Origin: SMWC01 sp963581225
GTDB taxonomy: Bacteria; Pseudomonadota; Gammaproteobacteria; Steroidobacterales; Rariloculaceae
Length of the DNA: 34,565 nt
Direction: 5' to 3'
Assembly: GCA_963581225.1 (NCBI GenBank)
Contig: CAUZMW010000012.1
Span: 1 to 34,565 of the forward strand
Shown one piece after another: positions 16,181-24,555 of this stretch. Each line of letters opens with the position of its first letter. Positions within the stretch are counted from its first letter, which is position 1. The notes below the pieces were generated by a model, which was not told the origin of the DNA, searched no databases, and worked only from the letters and a program-made list of their open reading frames with translations. Both the position numbers and the translations under genes were made by a program.

Positions 16181-18739
16181 TCAGGCGTCGCTATCGAGTG
16201 CCCGTCGGATAACGTAGAGGACGTTGTCCGTATGCGCCTGAGTCTCGATATCGCCGCGACGCCTGCCGTCCATCATCTCCTCTATCGTTCGCAAGTGGTA
16301 CAGCGCGATCGACTGTGACGGGTAGTCGTAATCGTCATCGTCACTGACAACATCGATCAGCTTCGAGACGTACTCCAGTTGCAGATTCTGCCGGAATGTA
16401 TTGACGTCTCTCCGCAAGTCTTCGGCGAATATCGCGTCAGTGAGATCGGCCATGAGATCGGTGAGCGCGTACTCATTACCATACAGTCTGGAGTCTGTGA
16501 TGCGAGTCATGACGTTCGGGTGCAGTAGATGCGTGAGCACGCCGCGTTGCAGGGCGAGTAGCCACTCGTGAATCTTGGGATCTTCGGTCTCGCCATAGAA
16601 ATTCCAGAGTCTTCGTTGTTCCTGGAGATGGCTGTACAGTTCCGCGGACCCCGCGAACGCGTTCGGCGCGAACAGATGCGCGGCTAAACCGGCCATCGCG
16701 CGTCGCTGATCGTCGAGACTCACCGGAGTGAAGGGCGTCGTCGCACCGACCTGGCCGACGATGGACCGGTTAATATAGACGCCGCCGATGTATCGCGACA
16801 TTACCGTAATCGAACGCGCGATCTGCGCCAGCATGACAACATACGCGTCCCGAAGCTGATGGTAGGACTCGCCTTCCGTCGTGTTCTTGTCGCGGGCAAT
16901 AGTGAGCAGATCTTCAATGAGCCCGAGCCGTTCGTCCGCGTAGCCGATCGGATCGCTCGTCATGTCGTACATGAGCACGCGCGGGTCCATTGCCCATCCG
17001 GCCCGCGCCATGACGTGATCGTCAGTGCCGAACAACAGCGCAGGCTCCGTCGAGCGAGCGGCTATTCCGGAAAGCCGCTGCGCCTCGACTGTCGCGTCAC
17101 CCGAGCCGGCCGAGTAGCTGTAGTTTACGATCCAGTCGTCGTACGGGCCGGGTTGGGTCGTAAAGAATTTTGTGTGCTCACGACCGGGCGGCGCGATATG
17201 GATATCGGTGTAGTCCATGACAGACGCGTACAGTCCCGACCGGCTAACCGCGTCTGCGTCATAAGACTCGTCCAGTCCCAACATATGAGAAGACGCAAAG
17301 TTATGGGCAAAGCCTAAGGTGTGGCCAACCTCATGCAGAACGAGATCGATGAGGAATTCTTGTGTGACCTGTTCTTCGAGCGCCGAGTCCATGCCGAGCG
17401 CTTTGACCGCGAAGCGGCCGAACACCTGGCTCAACTGCATCTGGTAGCCGAACGAGCAATAGCCGAGCTGTGACCCGGACAAGGATGTCGGAAGCTCAGC
17501 GCCGGGGACGCCGAGGCCGTCGAGAATCTGCTGGTAGCGAACGCGCCGAATCACGCCGGCGTATTCGAGCATGATGTCCGCGCCGAGTATCTGTCCGGTG
17601 CGCGGGTTCGTGAAGGAGGGGCCGTAGCCAGAGAACGGCGGATTCGGCGACGACGTCCAACGCAGTACGTTGTAGCGAATATCGCCGGCGTTCCACTCGG
17701 CATCGTCAGGTTGTACTTCAACGACCAGAGCATTCCTGAAGCCGATTTTATCGAACGAATGATTCCAAGCGAGCACGCCCTCCCTGATCGCGTCCCTGAA
17801 TTCGAGTGGTGTTGTATTTTCGATCCACCAGGTGATTGGTTCCACCGGCTCCGAGATTGTGGCTTCAGGGTCTCGCTTGACGAGATGCCAGCGTTCAATG
17901 AGGTCGCGGTAGGGAGTTGGGCTATCGTCCGTCAGGTCCGTGACCTGCTCGGCGAAATATCCCATGCGATGATCGGTCAAGCGCGACTGGTAATTACCGT
18001 TCGGCATGGCGATTAGCGAGTGTTGTACATAGATACTCACGTAGCGGCTGTCGGTAATGTCTCGGTTGCCTGAGACCACGGGCGCGGGATTCTCGTAGAC
18101 GTACTCGACTTGGATGTCGGTATTCAGCGGGTAGTTTCTGATTTCAATTATTTTGCTTTTCTCGTCGCTCAGATCGCCGAGGCGGAAGCGGTCTCCGGGC
18201 GAATCGTCGGGGTCCGGCGACGCCTTGATCTGGTTCAGGGTCTCGTTGACGAAAATATTGTCCGCATCGATAAGAATTCTGCCGCTGACCTCGTCTTCTG
18301 CCAGAATGCTTTCCGACGCCAATAACGCCGGGCTGATATTGGCGCCGGCCGCGCGGCTAAGCGGGCTATCCGGGTCGAAGTAGAAGGCCGTGTTTTCGGA
18401 ACGAATTTCGATTCGGTCGAAGTGGCGCGATAGGGAAAGAACGCGGTTGTCGCGGTAGTTACCGCGAAAATGTCCGCCCTGTACGACCCCATCCGTACTT
18501 ACGGCTATATAGAGGTATTCTCGGTCCAGCTGATCGACCCCGATCTCGAGATAGCTCTGGCCTGTTTCGCGGTCGCGATAGAGCGTGAATAAGCCGTCGA
18601 AGCGCTCACTGTTCTCGGTCACTTCAGCGATGGTCTTGGTTTCAGCCTCGTCGTCGTCCGTTTCCTGAGCGACGACCGGGGTAGCGGCTCCGGCTAGACC
18701 TAGCAACAGTGCTGTCCGTAGATAATCTGGGTATCTCAT
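16181..18739 (-). CDS. Exported zinc metalloprotease (DUF5117/DUF5118 type)
   Basis: An 852-residue protein with signal peptide (ALLLGLAGAATPVVAQ) and the metzincin-like zinc motif HEVGHTLGFAHN, ligands His469, His473 and His479 with Glu470 as base. A possible Met-turn follows in SVMDYTD. Architecture fits the family with an N-terminal DUF5118/DUF5117 beta region (FDGLFTLYRDRETGQSYLEI onward) and a C-terminal helical region (DUF4953-like). It acts in the periplasm or outside; the substrate is unknown. The open frame starts at 19153, but ATG 18739 has GGAGG 8 bases upstream and begins the signal peptide, and the extension overlaps the terC gene. It is divergent from terC and convergent with the TonB-box mini-gene. 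Confidence 0.9.
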   Translation of the reverse strand: MRYPDYLRTALLLGLAGAATPVVAQETDDDEAETKTIAEVTENSERFDGLFTLYRDRETGQSYLEIGVDQLDREYLYIAVSTDGVVQGGHFRGNYRDNRVLSLSRHFDRIEIRSENTAFYFDPDSPLSRAAGANISPALLASESILAEDEVSGRILIDADNIFVNETLNQIKASPDPDDSPGDRFRLGDLSDEKSKIIEIRNYPLNTDIQVEYVYENPAPVVSGNRDITDSRYVSIYVQHSLIAMPNGNYQSRLTDHRMGYFAEQVTDLTDDSPTPYRDLIERWHLVKRDPEATISEPVEPITWWIENTTPLEFRDAIREGVLAWNHSFDKIGFRNALVVEVQPDDAEWNAGDIRYNVLRWTSSPNPPFSGYGPSFTNPRTGQILGADIMLEYAGVIRRVRYQQILDGLGVPGAELPTSLSGSQLGYCSFGYQMQLSQVFGRFAVKALGMDSALEEQVTQEFLIDLVLHEVGHTLGFAHNFASSHMLGLDESYDADAVSRSGLYASVMDYTDIHIAPPGREHTKFFTTQPGPYDDWIVNYSYSAGSGDATVEAQRLSGIAARSTEPALLFGTDDHVMARAGWAMDPRVLMYDMTSDPIGYADERLGLIEDLLTIARDKNTTEGESYHQLRDAYVVMLAQIARSITVMSRYIGGVYINRSIVGQVGATTPFTPVSLDDQRRAMAGLAAHLFAPNAFAGSAELYSHLQEQRRLWNFYGETEDPKIHEWLLALQRGVLTHLLHPNVMTRITDSRLYGNEYALTDLMADLTDAIFAEDLRRDVNTFRQNLQLEYVSKLIDVVSDDDDYDYPSQSIALYHLRTIEEMMDGRRRGDIETQAHTDNVLYVIRRALDSDA

Positions 18740-18875
18740 GATGACGACCTCCGCAACGGTCTCGAAGCATAGAGAATCCGGGGCTGATGGGCCAGCGTGA
18801 ATTTCGCAGGATATCGCGGCACACCAAAGCCATGTCGCAGGTGCTTTTCGAGGGGAAGAAGGATAAGAATAAGCT

Positions 18876-19517
18876 GTGGAGCTGATCTCTTTCGCTGAGT
18901 TTTCCGCGTTTCTCCAAGTCGTCGTTGTCGATCTGATACTGGCGGGGGATAACGCTATCGTTGTTGCGATGGCGGTGGTCGGCTTGCCGGCCGAGCAACG
19001 GGCCCGTGTCTTGATTATCGGTATCGTCGCCGCGACGCTCATGCGGGTACTTTTTGCGCTGGTGACGATACAGCTGCTAAACGTACTGGGCTTAGGCCTC
19101 GCGGGCGGCGTGTTGCTGCTGTGGGTGAGTTGGAAGCTCTGGCGCGAGCTCAAGGCACAGCGTGAGGAGGATCAGGCGGCCGAGGATATAGACGACATCG
19201 TGCACGGGACGCCACTCGGGCACCCGGATGCGCCGAGAAAGACGATGCGCCAGGCAGTTACCCAGGTCGTGATAGCCGATGTCTCGATGTCGTTGGACAA
19301 CGTGCTCGCGGTTGCCGGGATCGCGCGCGAGCACCAGTGGGTGCTGGTCTCCGGCCTCGTGCTCTCCGTGGCATTTATGGGCCTGGCCGCCGCGCTTATC
19401 GCTCGCCTTCTTGCCCGCCATCACTGGATCGGCTTCCTGGGTCTGGCGGTAATTTTCTATGTCTCATTGACGATGATCTGGGATGGCGCGAAGCAGGTCA
19501 TCGACGCGACGTTGTAG
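18876..19517 (+). CDS. TerC family membrane protein (YjbE type)
   Basis: A 213-residue inner-membrane protein of the TerC family, whose members are linked to metal-ion export, especially manganese, and tellurite resistance. Two internally related signatures with acidic residues are visible: DLILAGDNAIVVA near the N-terminus and ADVSMSLDNVLAVAG in the second half, each in a membrane helix, separated by a charged loop (ELKAQREEDQAAEDIDDI). About seven hydrophobic segments are seen. Start is GTG 18876 with AAGAAGGA about 12 bases upstream. It is divergent from the metalloprotease (136-base gap). No manganese (yybP-ykoY) riboswitch pattern was recognised upstream. Confidence 0.88.
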   Translation: MELISFAEFSAFLQVVVVDLILAGDNAIVVAMAVVGLPAEQRARVLIIGIVAATLMRVLFALVTIQLLNVLGLGLAGGVLLLWVSWKLWRELKAQREEDQAAEDIDDIVHGTPLGHPDAPRKTMRQAVTQVVIADVSMSLDNVLAVAGIAREHQWVLVSGLVLSVAFMGLAAALIARLLARHHWIGFLGLAVIFYVSLTMIWDGAKQVIDATL

Positions 19518-19629
19518 CCGTATCAAAAAAGACAAAGGCTGCAGAGTCGTAACAAAACATTGCAGAATCGTAACGTCGGATTAAGTCTAGACGCGTCCTG
19601 AGGCTAGCCGGATGTGCTAGACTCTTCGA

Positions 19630-19743
19630 ACACTCAGAATGTTGTATTAATACAACAAGACTGAGACCGAATTGGGGAGTGGCATTATCCGCCGGCAGGG
19701 ACCGGTGGCATTCTCGAGGGGCGGCCCGTAAGCGCCCCTTTTT
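19630..19743 (+). ncRNA. Candidate small structured RNA
   Basis: The 361-base gap between terC and the MBL gene has signs of its own short transcript. An extended -10 (TGCTAGACT, 19615-19623) would start RNA near 19630. Then come a five-base stem (ctcag 19632-19636 with ctgag 19661-19665) enclosing the exact 16-base palindrome gttgtattaatacaac (19641-19656), a hairpin ccgccgg/ccggtgg (about 19690-19708), and an intrinsic terminator (19717-19743). No matching RNA family is recognised. Alternatives are a terminated leader of the MBL gene, or a DNA operator at the palindrome. The rest of the gap holds a direct repeat gcag(a/g)(g/a)tcgtaac-like pair near 19540-19573 and nothing else I can name. 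Confidence 0.4.
19717..19743 (+). terminator. Rho-independent terminator
   Basis: aggggcg (19717-19723) pairs exactly with cgcccct (19733-19739), and five T (19739-19743) follow. It lies 200 bases after terC and 136 before the MBL gene, so it ends either a terC read-through transcript or the candidate small RNA. Confidence 0.7.
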
Positions 19744-19878
19744 CTTGGCAGTCAGTCTCGTCCGGCCAGCCTTGGCCGATTCCGCACGAAGCCAGCGACT
19801 ATTGAATCACGACGCCGTTCGCCCGATCATAGCCGTGTCGGAATCGCCTCCTGGTGTCATAACAATAGGAAGAACGCT

Positions 19879-20751
19879 ATGCAATCCAATAACCTCAATC
19901 GTTGTGTCTTGTTAGGTCTCGCCGGTCTAGCGATTGGCGCCGTTAACGCGCAGGAGCCGGTCGACTGGGACGCAATCGATCTTCGCATCAGCCACGTGGC
20001 CGGCAACATTCATATGCTCGAAGGCCGCGGTGGCAATATCGGGCTATCGATCGGGGATGATGGCGTCATCATGATCGACGATCAGTTCGCGCCGCTCACG
20101 GACCGGATCGTTGCAGCGATTGGTGAGGTGACCGATGAAGAGGTCCGCTTCTTGATCAATACCCACGTCCATGGGGATCATATCGGCGGAAATGAGAATC
20201 TCGGCAACGCCGGCGTTCTGATATTCGCCAACGATCGCGTCCGCATGCGTATGGTCGATGCGTCGACTACGCATGCTGCGTTACCCGTCGTGACCTTCAG
20301 CGATACCGTTACCTTGCACGTGAACGGGGAGGAGGTGCACGCGTTCTCCGTGCCGCCCGCGCATACCGACGGCGACAGTTTTATCCACTTCCGCGGCTCC
20401 AACGTGCTGCATCTGGGCGACGTGTTCAGGACGAACAATTTTCCGTACATGGATCTGAGTAACGGGGGCGGACTGCCCGGCACGCTCGACGCCCTTGCGA
20501 TCGCGATCGGCATGGCCGGGCCCGATACGGCGATCATCCCGGGTCACGGTAATGTGTCGACGCGTGACGACGTCGTTGAGTTTCGCGACATGATCCTGAT
20601 CGTCATGGATCGCGTTTCAGCGCTGATCGACGACGGCAAGTCTTACGCCGAGGTCGCCGCTGCCGGGACGACAGCGGAGTTTGAAGCGAAGTGGGGTGAC
20701 CCGGAGCGCTTCCTCACGGGACTCTATCAGGAGCTCGGCGGTCAGCTTTAG
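19879..20751 (+). CDS. Exported MBL-fold metallohydrolase
   Basis: A 290-residue metallo-beta-lactamase-fold protein with signal peptide (LLGLAGLAIGAVNAQ). The dinuclear zinc motif THVHGDHIGG is at 95-104 (His96, His98, Asp100, His101), with later ligands in PPAHTDGDS, HLGDVF and PGHG. The substrate is not evident; the fold includes beta-lactamases, thiolesterases and others, and the exported short form with SHVAGNIHMLEGRGGNIG is commonly annotated only as MBL hydrolase. Start ATG 19879 has AGGAAG about 10 bases upstream. The next gene, a 2-hydroxyacid dehydrogenase, starts 38 bases later, and could be co-transcribed. Confidence 0.9.
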   Translation: MQSNNLNRCVLLGLAGLAIGAVNAQEPVDWDAIDLRISHVAGNIHMLEGRGGNIGLSIGDDGVIMIDDQFAPLTDRIVAAIGEVTDEEVRFLINTHVHGDHIGGNENLGNAGVLIFANDRVRMRMVDASTTHAALPVVTFSDTVTLHVNGEEVHAFSVPPAHTDGDSFIHFRGSNVLHLGDVFRTNNFPYMDLSNGGGLPGTLDALAIAIGMAGPDTAIIPGHGNVSTRDDVVEFRDMILIVMDRVSALIDDGKSYAEVAAAGTTAEFEAKWGDPERFLTGLYQELGGQL

Positions 20752-20789
20752 TGTTCGGTTTGCGCCGTCATTCTCGGTCCTGATTCAAC

Positions 20790-21875
20790 ATGCGGGCTAG
20801 TTCAGAAGCGAAGCCCCGCGTCTGTATCTATGTCCCGATCGACAAGTCCGGAGACTCTCATCGGCTGATCGAGGCAGCGGGCTGTGAGGTGGTGCTCGGC
20901 GACGCGTCGTGGCGTAGCGGTATCGATCGGGACGAGTTGCTGAAGATAGCCGAAGGGGCCGACGCGTTGATGGGTGCGACGATCAAACGCATGCCGATCG
21001 ATCGTTCGTTTTTTGAGCGGCTGCCCGATCTGCGCATCATCTCCAAGTATTCGATCGGAGTTGAGGATGTCGATCTGGACGCGGCGACAGAGCTGGGCGT
21101 TCTCGTTACACACTGCCCCACGGAAGCCAATTGGGGCGGTGTGGCTGAGGGCACGATCGCGTTTATGCTCGCGTTGTTGAAGCGCGTGCGCGAGCGGGAT
21201 CGACACGTCAAGGACGGCGGCTGGCGGGATTCCTCGCTGCTGGGGACCTATCTCGGCGTACGCCAGGACGGCTATGCCGGGATCACGGTAGGAATTATCG
21301 GCCTGGGCCGGATCGGCTCGCGCGTCGCGGATTTGCTCGCACCCTGGCGAGTACGGCTCCTGGCCTGCGACCCCTATGTCGATGACGCTCTGTTCGTCCA
21401 CCATAACGCCAGGCCAGTCGATTTGAACGACTTGTTGGCGGAGTCCGATGTCGTCACGCTGCACTGCAATCTCACCGCAGAGACGCGTGGCCTTATCGAC
21501 CGGGAACGGTTAGCGCTGATGAAATCGTCCGCGTTCCTGATCAATACGTCCCGTGGGCCCGTCGTCGATATCGACGCGCTCTGCGATGCGCTGGCGTCAG
21601 ACAGACTGGCGGGCGCGGCGTTGGACGTGCTGCCTAAGGAACCGCCCGAGATTGATGACCGGGTCCTCGGGATGGGCGACAAAGTATTACTCGCTCCCCA
21701 TATGGTCAGCGCCAACGTGCCGGGAACACTCGCGCCGGCTATTCCGTGGGCAACGGACGCGACGATGGCCGCTTTGAGAGGGGAAGTGCCGGATCATGTC
21801 TGTAATGTGGACGCGATACCGTTGTGGCTCGATCGTTTTGGGGGCAACCCGCTCGTGCCTGTCGTGACAGGTTAA
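20790..21875 (+). CDS. D-isomer-specific 2-hydroxyacid dehydrogenase
   Basis: A 361-residue NAD-dependent dehydrogenase of the phosphoglycerate/2-hydroxyacid family. The NAD motif is VGIIGLGRIGSRVADLLAPW. Catalytic residues fit INTSRGPVVD (Arg), LPKEPP (Glu) and LAPHMVSA (His). The N-terminal substrate domain includes IISKYSIGVEDVDLDAATELG. There is no C-terminal ACT domain, so it is not a typical allosteric SerA; the true substrate may be another 2-hydroxy or 2-keto acid. The start ATG 20790 has no strong ribosome site. The lack of a serine-pathway neighbour leaves the role open. Confidence 0.88.
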   Translation: MRASSEAKPRVCIYVPIDKSGDSHRLIEAAGCEVVLGDASWRSGIDRDELLKIAEGADALMGATIKRMPIDRSFFERLPDLRIISKYSIGVEDVDLDAATELGVLVTHCPTEANWGGVAEGTIAFMLALLKRVRERDRHVKDGGWRDSSLLGTYLGVRQDGYAGITVGIIGLGRIGSRVADLLAPWRVRLLACDPYVDDALFVHHNARPVDLNDLLAESDVVTLHCNLTAETRGLIDRERLALMKSSAFLINTSRGPVVDIDALCDALASDRLAGAALDVLPKEPPEIDDRVLGMGDKVLLAPHMVSANVPGTLAPAIPWATDATMAALRGEVPDHVCNVDAIPLWLDRFGGNPLVPVVTG

Positions 21876-21920
21876 CGAGGGATTTTCGTGAAACCGCTGT
21901 CGGCCGAGCGAGATAGCTCA

Positions 21921-22034
21921 TGCTGAATCTCAACTCAGATGGGTCGCGAGCGGTCTGGTCCTGGGCGTTCTACGACTTCGCTAACTCGCCATTCACGACG
22001 CTGGTGGTGACTTTCGTCTACGCCGCTTGCTGAT
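21921..22034 (+). pseudogene. Stub of an MFS transporter (UMF1-type)
   Basis: The 37-codon frame from ATG 21921 reads SRAVWSWAFYDFANSPFTT then LVVTFVYAA and stops. This is the characteristic first helix of UMF1/Atg22-like major facilitator transporters (W-A-[LF]-Y-D-[WF]-A-N-S), which are about 400-450 residues long. Everything after the first membrane span is gone. The 177 bases that follow, up to the amidohydrolase start, carry no recognisable transporter sequence, only a small hairpin (gccaggc/gcctggc, 22156-22173). It is a deletion remnant. Confidence 0.75.
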
Positions 22035-22211
22035 GGAGAGCAGGCTGCGCGTCGGGATTGCAGTATCGGCCATGGCCACCTTATTTAGCGCAGGGGTTCC
22101 AGAATATCAATGGCGCCCGTCAAACTTTGCGTTTACGGTGTTTGGCGTTTACCGTGCCAGGCTTAGGCCTGGCGCTGTAAATGGGCTGCCCACTGAAGAC
22201 TGAATCTGCGT

Positions 22212-23384
22212 ATGAAGATCATTCCTGAAATCGCGGCCAACAAGGATGAGATGGTCGCCTGGCGCCGCGATATCCACGCCCATCCGGAACTCGCTTACGA
22301 GGAGGAGAGAACCGCTGGTCTGGTCGCGGAGCGGCTTGAGGAATGGGGGCTAGCCGTCCATCGCGGCCTCGCGACGACAGGCGTTGTCGGGACGCTCTCC
22401 ACGGGCAATGGCCCGACCGTTGGGCTGCGCGCCGATATGGATGCGTTGCCCATACAGGAGACAAATTCGTTCGGCCACCGCTCGCGCCACGACGGCAAGA
22501 TGCACGCGTGCGGGCACGACGGTCACACGACGATGTTGCTCGGCGCCGCGCGCTATCTCGCCGAGTCCCAGGAGTTCTCCGGCACGATCCGGTTCATATT
22601 CCAGCCTGCCGAGGAGGCTGCGGGCGGCGCCAAGGTCATGATGGACGATGGCCTGTTCGAGCTGTTTCCGGTGGATGCCGTGTTCGGGATGCACAACTGG
22701 CCGGGCCTCGCTGTCGGCCGTTTCGCGATGCGGCCGGGCCCCATGATGGCGTCTTTGGACTGTTTCGACATTGTTGTCGAAGGGCTCGGCGCTCATGGTG
22801 CACTACCTCATCAGGGCGTCGATCCAGTGCACGCCGCTGCTCAAGTCATCACCGCCTTGCAGAGTATCGTGAGCCGCAACGTCGATCCGCTTCAAGCCGC
22901 GGTCATCAGTGTGACGAAGATTCATGGCGGCGACGCGCACAATATTATTCCGGGCCAGGTGCTGCTTGGCGGCGGCATCCGTTGCTTCGATCCGAAAATG
23001 CGCGAGCTGCTCAAAAGCAGAGTCGTCGAGATCGTCGAAGGAATTTGTAGCGGCTTGGGTGCTCGCGGCACGGTTACCTTCGTGAGCGGTTATCCGGCTG
23101 TCATCAACGGTCTCGACGCGGTGGGGCTGGCGGCCGGCGTCGCGGCCGATATTGTCGGTGTACGGAACGTCGACGCGGAATCGGATCCCGTGCTGGGTTC
23201 TGAAGACTTCGCATTCATGCTGGAAGAGAAACCCGGATGTTACATATTCATCGGCAACGGTGCGGGCGATGGCACCTGCATGATCCATAATCCGGGCTAT
23301 GATTTTAACGACGATGTGGTCACACTCGGCGCGACGTATTGGGTCAGGCTCGCACAGTCGTTTCTTCGAGATCCGATCGGCTGA
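22212..23384 (+). CDS. M20D amidohydrolase (hippurate/IAA-amino acid hydrolase-like)
   Basis: A 390-residue metal-dependent amidohydrolase of the M20D family, which cleaves N-acyl amino acids (hippurate, N-acetyl-amino acids, auxin conjugates). Metal ligands are visible as Cys and His in HACGHDGHTTML, Glu in FQPAEEAAGGA, His in GMHNWPGL and His in MIHNPGYDFND. The N-terminus WRRDIHAHPELAYEE is diagnostic, and a dimerisation domain lies in the middle (HGALPHQGVDPVHAA). It lacks a signal peptide, so it is cytosolic. The natural substrate cannot be told from sequence. The following acyltransferase gene starts 86 bases later on the same strand. Confidence 0.9.
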   Translation: MKIIPEIAANKDEMVAWRRDIHAHPELAYEEERTAGLVAERLEEWGLAVHRGLATTGVVGTLSTGNGPTVGLRADMDALPIQETNSFGHRSRHDGKMHACGHDGHTTMLLGAARYLAESQEFSGTIRFIFQPAEEAAGGAKVMMDDGLFELFPVDAVFGMHNWPGLAVGRFAMRPGPMMASLDCFDIVVEGLGAHGALPHQGVDPVHAAAQVITALQSIVSRNVDPLQAAVISVTKIHGGDAHNIIPGQVLLGGGIRCFDPKMRELLKSRVVEIVEGICSGLGARGTVTFVSGYPAVINGLDAVGLAAGVAADIVGVRNVDAESDPVLGSEDFAFMLEEKPGCYIFIGNGAGDGTCMIHNPGYDFNDDVVTLGATYWVRLAQSFLRDPIG

Positions 23385-23470
23385 GGGCGGCCGATCCAGT
23401 CAGTTGAGATGGGCCGGCCGTCGGCGTATCCTAGCCGGCTTTTGGTGGCGAGCCATTAGGGGCTTTTCTC

Positions 23471-24463
23471 GTGTCCGAGGCCGAACGCAAGATCTTCTTC
23501 ATTTTCCCTGGGCAGGGTTCTCAGTATCGTGGCATGGGCTCCGACCTGGTGGGAGAGTTCGAGGCCGCGAGGGAGATCTTCGGCAGGGCCAGCGAAGTCG
23601 TGGGCTACGACATGGCAGAACTGTGCTTCCATGACCCGGACGGGCAACTCGACCTCACCCGCTATACGCAACCCGCTCTGGTTACACACCAGATGGCCTG
23701 CCTGGCGTCGTTCCGGAGTCTGATAGGCGCAGATCAGCCTGTCGTGCCGGCGTTAGCCGCCGGTCATAGCCTCGGTGAGTACACGGCGCTCGTAGCGGGT
23801 GGCGCGCTGAGCTTCGAAGACGCCGTGACGCTCGTGAAGCACCGGGGCGAACTGATGAGCGAATTCGGCGAGGGTAGCATGCTCGCCACGACGCTGGATT
23901 TGCCGTCCGCCGCCGCGCTGGCGGCGAAGCACTACTGCGCCATCGGCGGTTGTAACTTGCCGGATCAGACGGTCATCGCCGGGGAAGACGACGACCTCGA
24001 TGCGTTGACAGAAGACCTGACGGCAAATTACCCACGGAAACGGGCGTTCCGTTTGCGTACCGGAGGTGCGTTTCATACCTATCTTATGGTCGACGCGGCG
24101 AAGCGATTTCGGAGCATCCTCGCGGAAGCCGAGTTCGGGGCGTTGGAGCTTGCAGTATTAGCGAATTACACGGGCGAAGCCCATGAGTCGGATGCGCAGG
24201 CGATACGATCGCGGTTGTTTTTTCAACTCTTTAACCCGGTCCGGTGGCTCGGCTGCATGACGACGGCGCTGGATAAAGGCATTGACACGATCGTCGAGTT
24301 CGGTGGCGGTATCGGTAAGGCTGAAGACCCGGCGGAGAAAAGGCCTAATCTTGAGATCATGGTCAAAAAGACCCTGAAAACTCGGGGTCAAGAAGCCACT
24401 TATCTGCCTGCGATCAATGCTGCGGGAATTCATCTGGCTGCCGAGCAGCTATCTGGGAACTAG
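23471..24463 (+). CDS. FabD-like acyl-carrier-protein acyltransferase
   Basis: A 330-residue stand-alone acyltransferase of the FabD family, which moves malonyl groups from CoA to an acyl carrier protein. The nucleophile Ser100 lies in GHSLGEYTA, Arg125 in KHRGELM (the Arg that usually selects malonyl), and His202 in GGAFHTYLM. The N-terminal IFPGQGSQYRGMG is standard. The stretch CFHDPDGQLDLTRYTQPAL and the unusual C-terminus (VEFGGGIGKAEDPAEKRPN) differ from housekeeping FabD and look somewhat like stand-alone polyketide acyltransferases. No fab or polyketide genes adjoin it. Start is GTG 23471 with AGGGG about 8 bases upstream. A hairpin follows. Confidence 0.85.
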   Translation: MSEAERKIFFIFPGQGSQYRGMGSDLVGEFEAAREIFGRASEVVGYDMAELCFHDPDGQLDLTRYTQPALVTHQMACLASFRSLIGADQPVVPALAAGHSLGEYTALVAGGALSFEDAVTLVKHRGELMSEFGEGSMLATTLDLPSAAALAAKHYCAIGGCNLPDQTVIAGEDDDLDALTEDLTANYPRKRAFRLRTGGAFHTYLMVDAAKRFRSILAEAEFGALELAVLANYTGEAHESDAQAIRSRLFFQLFNPVRWLGCMTTALDKGIDTIVEFGGGIGKAEDPAEKRPNLEIMVKKTLKTRGQEATYLPAINAAGIHLAAEQLSGN

Positions 24464-24472
24464 TACATAGTG

Positions 24473-24493
24473 ATCGCCGCCTCTGGCGGCGAT
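24473..24493 (+). terminator. Hairpin after the acyltransferase gene
   Basis: A perfect nine-base stem, atcgccgcc (24473-24481) with ggcggcgat (24485-24493), and a three-base loop, 9 bases after the stop codon. Only a weak T-rich tract follows (aattcgtcttt), so this is a probable but imperfect terminator separating the gene from sat-cysC. Confidence 0.55.
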
Positions 24494-24555
24494 AATTCGT
24501 CTTTCAATCAATCGGCGTATAAGCCGTGTTTAGGGATATAACCTAAGGAGACCTA

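Noticed and set aside
18740..18875. Manganese (yybP-ykoY) riboswitch upstream of terC
   Set aside because: The gap is short and I could not find the conserved paired elements of that riboswitch.
18740..19153. N-terminal extension of the metalloprotease frame (138 extra codons)
   Set aside because: It overlaps the terC gene on the other strand, has no homology, and ATG 18739 has a strong GGAGG site and begins a signal peptide.
332..24463. HMG-CoA synthase plus stand-alone acyltransferase as parts of a polyketide beta-branching system
   Set aside because: They are more than 21 kb apart, on opposite strands, with no ketosynthase, enoyl-hydratase or carrier protein near either one.
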